Program-made: the position numbers and the translations under genes | In this document: positions 9,525-17,829 of the stretch, one piece after another | How the letters are laid out: every line of letters starts with the position of its first letter | How positions within the stretch are numbered: the stretch's first letter is position 1 | Source of the DNA: an uncultured Rhodobiaceae bacterium | GTDB lineage: Bacteria; Pseudomonadota; Alphaproteobacteria; Rhizobiales; TMED25 | Direction: 5' to 3' | DNA length: 39,026 nucleotides | Assembly (NCBI GenBank): GCA_913030915.1 | Contig: CAJWEW010000013.1 | Location: 1 to 39,026 of the forward strand | The notes under the pieces: generated by a model | What the model saw: the letters and a program-made list of their open reading frames with translations, nothing else | What the model was told of the DNA's origin: nothing | Database searches by the model: none

Positions 9525-10901
9525 ATGAAAATCATTATATGCGGAGCAGGGCAGGTTGGCTACGGCATTGCTGAGCAACTTTCAGTGCAGAAAAACGACG
9601 TCACAGTAATTGATAATTCTCAGAAATTAATTGATAACATGAACAAGACTCTAGACGTGAGAACAATCAAGGGAAATGGGTCATTCCCAGAAGTATTGGA
9701 TAATGCTGGGGCTAACGATGCGGATGTTATTATTGCAGTAACTCAGTATGATGAAGTCAATATGGTAATCTGCACAATTTCACACTTGATTTTTAATATC
9801 CCAACTAAAATTGGCAGGATACGCTCTAATAATTTTCTAAATCCAAACTATGAAAATCTTTTTACACGTGAGAACATACCAATTGATGTAATTATTTCAC
9901 CTGAAAAAGAGATTGCAGACTCAATATTAAAGAACATAACTTTGCCAGGCGCTTTTGAAATTATTGAATTTGGTGAAAAAAAGATTTCCTTTTTAGGCGT
10001 TAATATTGATGAGAATTGTAAAGTTGTTGATACACCTCTACGTGAGCTTACAGAAAAATACCCTGATCTGATATGCACGGTTGTCGGTATTAATCGTGAT
10101 GATAAAATAATCATTCCAACACAAAAAGATATCTTAAAACGGAATGATAAAATATATCTCGTTTGCGACTCCGAGCATATTAGCAAAATATTATCAGTTT
10201 TAGGGCATACTGAGCCTGAGGCACACAATATAATTATAGCTGGTGCTGGTAATGTCGGGACATATCTTGCGAAATCACTTGAGTCCAATGTTTCCAATAT
10301 AAACATCAAGCTTATTGAATTAAATCAAGAAATTGCAGAAAGAGCGGCAAAGGAGTTAAAGAAATCAATTGTCCTAAATGGTAATTCAATTGATAAAAAT
10401 TTACTCGAGCAAGCGGGTATAGCTAAAACTGATGCATTTGTTGCAATAACTAATAATGATAATATAAACCTTATATCGTCTGTCATAGCAAAGGAAATGG
10501 GTGCAAAACAAGCTCTTTCGTTACTGCAGGACAATAATTATAATGATCTTCAGTCGAGATTAAATATTGACGCATTAATTAATCCCCGAGCAACTACAAT
10601 ATCCAGTATACTTAGATACTTAAGAAAAGGTAGAATAAGAGATGCCCACTCACTTTATAATGGAATGGTGGAGGTCTTAGAGGCTGAAATAGTTGATGCT
10701 TCACCCTTAATTGGGAAACAAATTAAAGAAGCTGATATTCCAGATGATCTAAGATTTGGTGCTATATTACGAAAAGATGATGTGATCAGACCTGACGGCG
10801 AAACAGTGCTTGAAGTAAATGATCGTGTTGTGCTATTTTCTTTATCTGAAAGTATACATGCTGTTGAGCAGCTTTTTAGAACAAGTCAAGATTATTACTA
10901 A
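9525..10901 (+). CDS. trkA: Trk system potassium uptake protein TrkA
   Basis: A 458-residue cytoplasmic regulatory subunit with two tandem RCK units. Each unit has a Rossmann NAD-binding half (GAGQVGYGIAEQL at residue 6, and GAGNVGTYLAKSL near 240) and a following TrkA_C ligand-binding half. It gates the TrkH/TrkG potassium channel in response to nucleotides; no trkH is in this window. Length and duplication match the family. It lies 13 bases after ntrX, as in most alphaproteobacteria, so it is likely transcribed with ntrYX. Confidence 0.95.
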   Translation: MKIIICGAGQVGYGIAEQLSVQKNDVTVIDNSQKLIDNMNKTLDVRTIKGNGSFPEVLDNAGANDADVIIAVTQYDEVNMVICTISHLIFNIPTKIGRIRSNNFLNPNYENLFTRENIPIDVIISPEKEIADSILKNITLPGAFEIIEFGEKKISFLGVNIDENCKVVDTPLRELTEKYPDLICTVVGINRDDKIIIPTQKDILKRNDKIYLVCDSEHISKILSVLGHTEPEAHNIIIAGAGNVGTYLAKSLESNVSNINIKLIELNQEIAERAAKELKKSIVLNGNSIDKNLLEQAGIAKTDAFVAITNNDNINLISSVIAKEMGAKQALSLLQDNNYNDLQSRLNIDALINPRATTISSILRYLRKGRIRDAHSLYNGMVEVLEAEIVDASPLIGKQIKEADIPDDLRFGAILRKDDVIRPDGETVLEVNDRVVLFSLSESIHAVEQLFRTSQDYY

Positions 10902-12198
10902 TAATATAAGTTATAAATTGATAAATAAAACATTTAAATCAATAGTTTGTCATCCAGAATTAAGAAGTAAGTTTAAGAAAAAGAGTGCAATTGACTCTTC
11001 TGATTGCATAAATGAAGCAGTTTTGCTCGCGAATTCACTTGGAATAAAAGTTGAATTTTCAAAAATATATAGAATTGATAGTCCAAATAATTCTACATTA
11101 TTTAATAATGGCCAGGTAGAGTCAATAAATAGTAAAATTAAAGAACTAAATGTAGACTTCTTGATAGTTGACGGAAAGCTATCGCCAATACAGCAGAGGA
11201 ATCTAGAAAAAAGATTGCTGGTGAAGGTGATTGATAGAACGCGCTTAATATTGGATATCTTTGAGAAGAGGGCGGCAACAAGAGAAGGGGCCCTGCAAAT
11301 TGAATTAGCTCAGCTTGAATATCAGAAAACAAGACTTGTTAAATCATGGACACATTTGGAGAGGCAGAGAGGTTCGCTCAGCTTCATTGGTGGACCTGGT
11401 GAATCCCAACTTGAATTAGATCGAAGGCTAATAAATAATCAAATTATAAAAATTAAGAAGAAATTACGTGATTTTAAAAATACAAGAAACTTACATCGTA
11501 ATCAACGTAATAAAAAGCCCTATTTTATAATTGCGCTTGTTGGCTATACAAATGCAGGGAAATCATCATTATTCAATAAATTGACAGGTGAAAATGTATT
11601 ATCAAAAAATATGCTATTTGCCACTTTAGATACGAAGATGAAAAAACTAAATAAAGGCAGTCTTAAAAATATAATTCTAACGGACACAGTTGGTTTTATC
11701 TCTGAGCTACCAACAGAACTAATAATGTCCTTTAGGTCTACCTTAGAAGAGATAAATTACGCAGACTTATTAATAAATGTAAGGGATATCTCTTCAAGAT
11801 ATACCGAGGTCCAAAACATGGATGTTATGAATACCATTAAAGAGATTGGTCGAGAAATAAATGATAATAATTACCTTGAAGTATTAAATAAAGTGGATTT
11901 GCTTGAAAAAGATCACACTGAGTTAATAAAAAGAAATACAGCAAAAAATCAAGTAATGGTATCCGCAACAACAGGGCAGGGTATTAGTGATTTACACAAA
12001 GCGATTGAAGATAAGATTAATAATAAATATCAAATTTGCAGAATAAAATTGAAATATAATAAATCAGATATGGAGTCTTGGCTTTATGATAATGCGGTTA
12101 TTTTAGATAAAAAATATTATGCTGATCATGTAAACATAAAATTAAAAATATCTAAAATAAATCATATGCGTTTCCAATCAATGTTAATTGCCAAATAA
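10858..12198 (+). CDS. hflX: Ribosome-associated GTPase HflX
   Basis: A GTPase of the HflX family, which splits or rescues stalled ribosomes. The N-terminal HflX domain includes FEKRAATREGALQIELAQLEY and the Gly-rich GGPGESQLELDRR segment, then a coiled region. The G domain has G1 GYTNAGKSSLFN, G3 DTVGF and G4 NKVD. The start is uncertain. ATG 10858 gives 446 residues but overlaps trkA by 44 bases. TTG 10918, 17 bases after the trkA stop, would give MINKTFKSIVCHPEL and fits the family's first beta strand better. The hfq gene normally found between trkA and hflX is absent. Confidence 0.93.
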   Translation: MLLSSFLEQVKIITNNISYKLINKTFKSIVCHPELRSKFKKKSAIDSSDCINEAVLLANSLGIKVEFSKIYRIDSPNNSTLFNNGQVESINSKIKELNVDFLIVDGKLSPIQQRNLEKRLLVKVIDRTRLILDIFEKRAATREGALQIELAQLEYQKTRLVKSWTHLERQRGSLSFIGGPGESQLELDRRLINNQIIKIKKKLRDFKNTRNLHRNQRNKKPYFIIALVGYTNAGKSSLFNKLTGENVLSKNMLFATLDTKMKKLNKGSLKNIILTDTVGFISELPTELIMSFRSTLEEINYADLLINVRDISSRYTEVQNMDVMNTIKEIGREINDNNYLEVLNKVDLLEKDHTELIKRNTAKNQVMVSATTGQGISDLHKAIEDKINNKYQICRIKLKYNKSDMESWLYDNAVILDKKYYADHVNIKLKISKINHMRFQSMLIAK

Positions 12199-12209
12199 AA
12201 TATATTTCG

Positions 12210-12225
12210 CATAATATATATTATG
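12210..12225. repeat. 16-bp perfect palindrome between convergent genes
   Basis: CATAATATATATTATG is a perfect palindrome 11 bases past the hflX stop, in the 73-base gap facing the end of the MBL gene. It could help end transcription from both sides, but it is all A/T except the outer pair and lacks a clean T tract, so it is weak as a terminator. Confidence 0.3.
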
Positions 12226-12271
12226 GAATGTAAAATATAATATAATTATATCAATTAGTTGTATAAATTTC

Positions 12272-13069
12272 CTAAATGATCATACCATCAAAAGCTGGAA
12301 TAATATTTCGTGGTAAATAGTCACATAATTCTTTGTAATCCAAGTCTATATGCATGTTTGTAAGTATCGCTCGTTCTACATTTAAATCTGCAACTAATTG
12401 TATTACTTTGTCTACATGAAAATGTGTAGGATGCGGGCTCCATCTCAAGGCATCTACTATCCATATTTTACAATTTTCTATATATTCAATAGATTCGCGT
12501 GGTAGTTCACTAATATCTGACGAATACACTATACTTTCTATTTTGTAGCCAAAAGAATTTATATTTCCATGTACCTGATTTATGGGCATAATATCTATAG
12601 TACCGCCCTCACCCTCGATATTGTATATTTTCCCATGCTCAACTAAATTAAGGTTTAAGATTGGCGGGTATCCACTTCCACTTTTTGTTTCAAAACAATA
12701 GCCGAATTTTTGCTTTAGATTTTCAGATGTTGTATCTGAGGCAAAGACATCCACTCTTTTTTTATCCCTAAGTGCATACATTCTTAGATCATCAATGCCA
12801 TGAGTATGATCTGCATGTTCGTGTGTGTAAAATACAGCGTCAATTTTTTTAATATTCGCCCTATTGACTTGACTTCTAAAATCAGGGCCGGTGTCAACAA
12901 CTACAGAGGTAATTTCACTTTGATTAATTTTCTCGATTAAAATTGAGCATCTACTGCGATTATTCTCAATAATTTTTGGATTACATGCGCCCCATTCGTT
13001 ACCAACCCTTGGTACACCAGTAGATGAACCACAGCCGAGAATTGTAATTTTTGTATTATTTTCAGTCAT
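12272..13069 (-). CDS. MBL-fold metallohydrolase, PhnP/RNase Z-like
   Basis: A 265-residue metallo-beta-lactamase-fold hydrolase. The N-terminal GCGSSTGVPRVG strand-loop is typical of the PhnP-like group, and the metal-binding motif HEHADH sits in YTHEHADHTHGIDDLR. Further ligand positions are probably the Asp in VVDTGPDFR, His in QVHGN and His in NMHIDLD. PhnP-type enzymes hydrolyse cyclic phosphodiesters; the true substrate here is unknown. It is the last gene of the rlpA-tmk-holB-metG-tatD chain, and its start overlaps the tatD stop by 4 bases. An MBL hydrolase after tatD is a conserved alphaproteobacterial arrangement. Confidence 0.9.
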   Translation of the reverse strand: MTENNTKITILGCGSSTGVPRVGNEWGACNPKIIENNRSRCSILIEKINQSEITSVVVDTGPDFRSQVNRANIKKIDAVFYTHEHADHTHGIDDLRMYALRDKKRVDVFASDTTSENLKQKFGYCFETKSGSGYPPILNLNLVEHGKIYNIEGEGGTIDIMPINQVHGNINSFGYKIESIVYSSDISELPRESIEYIENCKIWIVDALRWSPHPTHFHVDKVIQLVADLNVERAILTNMHIDLDYKELCDYLPRNIIPAFDGMII

Positions 13070-13869
13070 ATTTTGATCTTATCAAAAAATTTTAAACTAT
13101 TCGCTGTTGTTAATTCAATTACTTCAGAAATTGGCAGTTGCTTAACCTCAGATATTTTATCGACTATCTTTGTTATATAAGATGGTTCATTTCTTTTTCC
13201 GCGATGCGGCATTGGGGCCAAAAAAGGTGAGTCTGTTTCAACAAATATTCTATCATTTGGAATTTTTCGAAGAATATCCCGCACTGAACTAGCATTTTTA
13301 AATGTAATAATTCCTGTGAATGATATGCTAAGACCTAAGTCTATTGCCACCATCGCAAGCCTTTCTGATGAACTAAAGCAGTGAAGTACACCTCTTAATT
13401 TATTTTTTTTTGCTTCATCAAGCAATATCCGCTCCATATCTTCATCTGAGTTTCTATTATGAATTATAAATGGGAGCCCGCTGATATTGGAACATTCAAT
13501 TTGTAATCTAAACATCGACTCTTGCTCTTTTTTATTATCATACTTAAGTCTTGAGTAATCCAAACCACATTCACCAATTGCAACAACTTTACTATTATTG
13601 CATGCACTTAAAAGATCAGATGGTTTATAGCTATCATACTCATCATCAGTGTACAATGGGTGTGTTCCTACGCTGCAATAAACATTATCAAAACGGGATA
13701 CCAAGTTTTCGATTTTACTAAATAGTTTAAATTTTGTGGATATGGTTATCAGGTATTTTACATTAGCATCCAATGCGTTTTTTACGACAACATCAATATC
13801 TGAAACATAGTCATCAAAATCAAGATGGCAGTGTGTGTCAATTAGGAAGTCATATTTTTTATTCATCAC
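13066..13869 (-). CDS. tatD: TatD-family metal-dependent hydrolase/DNase
   Basis: A 267-residue TIM-barrel metallohydrolase. All the signature stretches are visible: DTHCHLDF at the N-terminus (two metal-binding His), IGECGLDY with the bridging Glu, FIIHNRNSDED, LHCFSSS and the C-terminal VETDSPFLAP with the catalytic Asp. TatD proteins are 3'-5' exonucleases linked to DNA repair or turnover. It starts with tandem ATG codons inside the end of metG (11-base overlap from the first) and overlaps the following gene by 4 bases, so it belongs to a translationally coupled operon. Confidence 0.94.
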   Translation of the reverse strand: MMNKKYDFLIDTHCHLDFDDYVSDIDVVVKNALDANVKYLITISTKFKLFSKIENLVSRFDNVYCSVGTHPLYTDDEYDSYKPSDLLSACNNSKVVAIGECGLDYSRLKYDNKKEQESMFRLQIECSNISGLPFIIHNRNSDEDMERILLDEAKKNKLRGVLHCFSSSERLAMVAIDLGLSISFTGIITFKNASSVRDILRKIPNDRIFVETDSPFLAPMPHRGKRNEPSYITKIVDKISEVKQLPISEVIELTTANSLKFFDKIKI

Positions 13870-15403
13870 TTATTTCAACTTTTGGGAATATTGGTGCAAC
13901 CTCCCCTAGTCTATTACCGCTAATATCTATATTTCCATCTGCAATAGACTTGAAGGTGCACTCAGATTCATGGATGTTCAATAATTTTAAAATTTTTTCT
14001 GATGATGCCGGTATGACCGGGAGTAGCATTATTGCAATTTTTCTTATATTATCAAGAGTGACGAATAGCACAGTCTGCATTCTTTCATTATCTTTTTTTC
14101 GTAACTCCCAAGGCTTTTGATCTGAAAAATATTTATTCAAATTTGATATTTGTTCCCATATTTCAGATAATATTTTATTTAGCTCCAATGTTTCCACTAA
14201 AATTTGTACTCTAGTAATAAGGCTATCTACGTTTGTGTTTATATTAATATCATCTTGATTAAGCTCGGAGGCAATTGATGGAATAATACCATCACAATTT
14301 TTTTGCACCATAGAGCACGACCTTTGTATTAAGTTTCCTAAATCATTTGCTAGGTCAGCATTTACTCTTCTTGATATGCTTACGTCATCATAATTACCAT
14401 CATTACCCATCGATACTTCTCGTAAGAAGAAGTACCTCAATTGATCAATACCATATTTCTCTATTAATTCCTGGGGGCTAACCACATTTCCCAATGACTT
14501 TGACATTTTGACACCCCTATTGAATAGAAACCCATGTGCAAATACAGTTATAGGCAGTTCTATATTTGCAGATAATAAAAACGCTGGCCAATAAACGGCA
14601 TGAAACCTCAATATATCTTTTCCAATTATATGATAATTTGCTGGCCAATAGTTTTTGTATTTTTCGTCAGGAAATTTAATTCCAGTTAAATAATTTGTTA
14701 AAGCATCTACCCAGACATACATTACATGACTATCATCATTTGGTACTTTGATTCCCCAATCAAAAGTCGTACGGGATATTGATAAATCTTTCAGGCCAGA
14801 TTGCACAAATTTAATAACTTCATTTTTTCTACTTTCAGGTAAAATAAATTTCGGATTATTCTTGTAATGCTCCAATAACCTATCTTGATAATTGGATAAT
14901 CTAAAGAAATAACTCTCCTCCTCAACCCATGTAACTTCGGTTCCTTGAGGAGAAATGAATTCACCATTTTTTTTAGTTAACTCTTTTTCTTCATAGTAAG
15001 CCTCATCTCGAATGGAATACCATCCAGCATATTTATCCTTATAGATATCACCATTTTGAGACATTCTATTCCAAATTTCTGTGCACGCAATTTTGTGTCT
15101 ATCTTCAGTCGTCCTTATAAAATCGTCATGCGAAGAGTTGACTTCGTTTAGCATTTTCATAAATAATGGAGCATTTTTATCTGCAAGTTGCCTAGCTGTT
15201 AAATTCGATTTTTTTGCAGTTTGGAGCATTTTAATCCCATGTTCATCTGTTCCCGTAAGAAACATAACTTTGTTCTCAAAAAGTCTGTGATATCTTGCTA
15301 TAGTATCTGTGATAATCGCCTCGTAGGCATGACCTATGTGCGGCTCACCATTTGGATACGAAATTGCAGTTGTTAAATAAAAAGTCTTCTTTTCCTTACC
15401 CAT
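13859..15403 (-). CDS. metG: Methionyl-tRNA synthetase
   Basis: A 514-residue class I aminoacyl-tRNA synthetase that charges tRNA(Met). The N-terminal PNGEPHIGHAYEAI holds the HIGH motif, and KMSKSLGN is the KMSKS loop. The anticodon-binding alpha-helical domain follows (about residues 365-500, including FSDQKPWELRK). There is no C-terminal EMAP-like tRNA-binding domain, which agrees with the short alphaproteobacterial type. The start overlaps the end of holB by 8 bases. Linkage with holB, tmk and tatD is conserved in alphaproteobacteria. Confidence 0.97.
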   Translation of the reverse strand: MGKEKKTFYLTTAISYPNGEPHIGHAYEAIITDTIARYHRLFENKVMFLTGTDEHGIKMLQTAKKSNLTARQLADKNAPLFMKMLNEVNSSHDDFIRTTEDRHKIACTEIWNRMSQNGDIYKDKYAGWYSIRDEAYYEEKELTKKNGEFISPQGTEVTWVEEESYFFRLSNYQDRLLEHYKNNPKFILPESRKNEVIKFVQSGLKDLSISRTTFDWGIKVPNDDSHVMYVWVDALTNYLTGIKFPDEKYKNYWPANYHIIGKDILRFHAVYWPAFLLSANIELPITVFAHGFLFNRGVKMSKSLGNVVSPQELIEKYGIDQLRYFFLREVSMGNDGNYDDVSISRRVNADLANDLGNLIQRSCSMVQKNCDGIIPSIASELNQDDININTNVDSLITRVQILVETLELNKILSEIWEQISNLNKYFSDQKPWELRKKDNERMQTVLFVTLDNIRKIAIMLLPVIPASSEKILKLLNIHESECTFKSIADGNIDISGNRLGEVAPIFPKVEISDE

Positions 15404-16397
15404 CTATTTTCCTATTAGACAAACGCCATACATCCCTATGAATATTTAGCAAGAACTCTTCCCTGCTCAGGTTAAAAATATTCAAACTATTATACTTGTC
15501 AGAATACTTATCCCAATAACCAAGTATCTCATACAGTTTGTAATCCTCTCTAAGGTCCGCTAAGAAACTAATAGCATTTTTCTTCAACCAAATCATAAAA
15601 AGTTCAAATAAAATATTGAAAGAACTTAGATTCTCTTTTTTCGAATAGAACTTAATAGTTTTTAGAACATCCTTTTCGTTTGTATTTTTTGATTTTATTA
15701 AATCATTAAAATCCTGAATAATTTCCTCAAAATTATTATTCATCAGATGAATAATCTTTCCAGGTGATATATTCATACCATATATATCAATAATTTTTTT
15801 GAGCCTTATCTCATCGTTAACGCGAGCGATTACTTGTTTGGTATCAGAAATTGATAAATTTTTAAAATTAAATTTCAAGCACCGCGATAAGATTGTATCC
15901 GGTACTGAACTAATGTTATGTGTGATTAATATAAATAATGTATTGTTCGGTGGCTCTTCTAGTATCTTTAATAGTGCATTTTGCGCTGATCTATTCAAAT
16001 CATTAATTGTATCAATAATTATCACACGGTGGCCACCATTTAATAGTTTTCCATTTAGATTGTCTTTAAGCTTCCGGATATCTTCAATTTTTATCTCTAG
16101 CGAATTTCCGTTATCATCAGGATTACATATGTAATGTAAATTTGGATAGGAATGATTTGATATTTGGCTAAAAGTATTATTATTAACTTGCTCATAATCC
16201 ATAAAAGATGAAACGATATCAGAAAATATGTAGTTAGAATATCGAAATGCAAGCGTGCATTTTCCGACGCCAATAGGCCCACTAAAAAGCAGTGTATTAT
16301 TAATAGAATTAGTTTTTTTAAGCCGATCAAGTTGACCAATAATTGGTTGGTGGCCAATAAATAATTTATTCTGCCATGGCTTGTCAATTTCACTCAT
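15396..16397 (-). CDS. holB: DNA polymerase III delta' subunit
   Basis: A 333-residue clamp-loader AAA+ subunit. The Walker A region reads GPIGVGKCTLAFRYSN, followed by the domain II helix with SAQNALLKILEEPPNNTLFILIT and the SRC-type motif LSRCLKF that supplies an arginine finger to the neighbouring subunit. The Cys after the Walker A Lys is not the usual small residue; some delta' proteins do not hydrolyse ATP, so this may not matter. The C-terminal third is poorly conserved, as is normal for HolB. It overlaps tmk and metG by 8 bases each, which implies one coupled transcript. Confidence 0.92.
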   Translation of the reverse strand: MSEIDKPWQNKLFIGHQPIIGQLDRLKKTNSINNTLLFSGPIGVGKCTLAFRYSNYIFSDIVSSFMDYEQVNNNTFSQISNHSYPNLHYICNPDDNGNSLEIKIEDIRKLKDNLNGKLLNGGHRVIIIDTINDLNRSAQNALLKILEEPPNNTLFILITHNISSVPDTILSRCLKFNFKNLSISDTKQVIARVNDEIRLKKIIDIYGMNISPGKIIHLMNNNFEEIIQDFNDLIKSKNTNEKDVLKTIKFYSKKENLSSFNILFELFMIWLKKNAISFLADLREDYKLYEILGYWDKYSDKYNSLNIFNLSREEFLLNIHRDVWRLSNRKIDG

Positions 16398-17022
16398 TAA
16401 TTTTATTTAGGGTTAATTCTAAAATCTTTTTTGATATCCGTTCTATATCATTTGTTCCGTTTATGACAACACATCTATTTGGATTATTTCTAGCGATTTT
16501 CATGTACCCGTCTCTAATTTTTTCGTGGTATATAATATCTTTTTCTTCGAACCTTGTCTCTTTGTTATTTTCACCAAGCGCCCTTTCAATACCTTGTGTC
16601 GGATCTATATCAAGAATAAAGGTAAGATCTGGATAGATCTCGCCAATTGATATTTTATTCACTTCCTCTACAAGATCTAAGTCTAACCTTCCTGCATAAC
16701 CCTGATACGCAAGTGTAGAGTCAATAAATCTATCGCATATGACAATTTTATTATCTTTAAGGCTTTCTTTTATCACTTTCTGTACATGATCTGCCCTTGC
16801 TGCGGCAAAAAGGAATAATTCGCTTATATTATTAATTTTATTTGACTCCCCCTGAACTAGTATCTCCCGTATTATTTCGGCAAATTTCGTACCGCCTGGT
16901 TCTCGAGTTTTTGTTACATCAAACCCTTTTTCTTTTAAGGCGTTATATAGTATTTGTGACTGAGTAGTTTTACCGCTGCCTTCACCGCCTTCAAATGTTA
17001 TTAATAAACTATTCTGTGTCAT
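16390..17022 (-). CDS. tmk: Thymidylate kinase
   Basis: A 210-residue dTMP kinase that makes dTDP for DNA synthesis. The P-loop FEGGEGSGKTTQ is at the N-terminus. The dTMP-binding TREPGGTKFAEIIREIL and the DRFIDSTLAYQG motif with the catalytic DR pair follow, and the LID region lies after LDIDPTQGIERA. Length matches the family. It lies 3 bases after rlpA and overlaps holB by 8 bases. In related bacteria a D-Ala-D-Ala carboxypeptidase gene usually sits between rlpA and tmk; it is missing here. Confidence 0.96.
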   Translation of the reverse strand: MTQNSLLITFEGGEGSGKTTQSQILYNALKEKGFDVTKTREPGGTKFAEIIREILVQGESNKINNISELFLFAAARADHVQKVIKESLKDNKIVICDRFIDSTLAYQGYAGRLDLDLVEEVNKISIGEIYPDLTFILDIDPTQGIERALGENNKETRFEEKDIIYHEKIRDGYMKIARNNPNRCVVINGTNDIERISKKILELTLNKINE

Positions 17023-17025
17023 TTT

Positions 17026-17625
17026 TTATAGATCCGTTAATGCTGATGATGTGGCTCTCCAAATTTTACGAAGAAAGCCAGGTTTTGTGTTTTGAAAATA
17101 ATTTCCTTGATTGCCTTCCAGCGGTGCTTCCTCGATATATTGAACCCTGACCTTTGCAGTGCCTTTATTTAACATTTCTAATTCTTCAGCAGCTCTCTTT
17201 GATAAATCTATTATTCTATCATCGATGTATGGCCCCCTGTCATTTAAACGGACTACAATTGATTTATTGTTTTCAAGATTTGTAACTCGTAAATATGATG
17301 GTAATGGTAGAGTCTTGTGTGCAGCGGATAGTGCATTCATATCGTAATATTCACCATTTGCAGTTAGCCTACCATGAAAATAATCTCCATACCACGAAGC
17401 TATCCCTACTCTGTCATAATCATTATCAACTTCTGGATAGTACCATTTCCCATTAATTTCATATGGTTCGCCAACTTTGTAATGACCTCCACCCTGAGGC
17501 ACATGGTCAAACTTTCCATATACTTGAGGGTTATTTTCAACTTTAAACCAAGAGCTGCATGAGCTTAATGTAATAATCAATGCAAAAGATATAATTATGA
17601 TATATTTATAGGTAAATTTTCGCAT
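17026..17625 (-). CDS. rlpA: RlpA-family septal-ring lipoprotein (double-psi beta-barrel)
   Basis: A 199-residue lipoprotein. The N-terminus has a basic start, a hydrophobic stretch and the lipobox LSSC (about residues 20-23), so it should be lipidated and face the periplasm. The double-psi beta-barrel domain covers about residues 70-160: GIASWYGDYFHGRLTANGEYYD, HKTLPLPSYLRVTN, VVRLNDRGPYIDDRIIDLSKRAAEEL, with the conserved catalytic Asp in NDRGP. RlpA members are lytic transglycosylases acting on peptide-free glycan at the septum. No C-terminal SPOR domain is present. It heads the tmk-holB-metG-tatD operon. Confidence 0.9.
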   Translation of the reverse strand: MRKFTYKYIIIISFALIITLSSCSSWFKVENNPQVYGKFDHVPQGGGHYKVGEPYEINGKWYYPEVDNDYDRVGIASWYGDYFHGRLTANGEYYDMNALSAAHKTLPLPSYLRVTNLENNKSIVVRLNDRGPYIDDRIIDLSKRAAEELEMLNKGTAKVRVQYIEEAPLEGNQGNYFQNTKPGFLRKIWRATSSALTDL

Positions 17626-17745
17626 CCTTTGATTATAAAATAAAAAGGATAAAAATAAATAAACAAAGTATAATTCTAAAACTTATAAATAAGTAATATT
17701 ATACCTGTGATCTATTTTCATTATATCTCATAAATTAGGATTAAT

Positions 17746-17829
17746 GTGTGGGAAGTGATATGTGCTATTGCTTTTGAAGAACGCCAAAAAGTAGAAAATA
17801 ATAATTTTATTTTAGAAATGAGGAATTAA
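17746..17829 (+). CDS. Possible 27-residue small ORF
   Basis: The 181-base gap between rlpA and the ABC exporter contains a short + strand frame starting at GTG 17746, with AGGA five bases upstream, and ending in TAA at 17827-17829. The peptide begins MWEVICAIAFEERQKVE and ends in EMRN, with a residue mix that looks protein-like for such an AT-rich gap. Its last 23 bases overlap the convergent exporter gene. No family is recognised. It could be chance, or the remnant of a longer gene. Confidence 0.2.
   Translation: MWEVICAIAFEERQKVENNNFILEMRN

Noticed and set aside
17641-17745. Possible tRNA or small RNA gene in the gap upstream of rlpA
   Set aside because: No cloverleaf, TTC-loop or terminator-like hairpin can be found; the segment is plain AT-rich sequence that probably holds the rlpA promoter.
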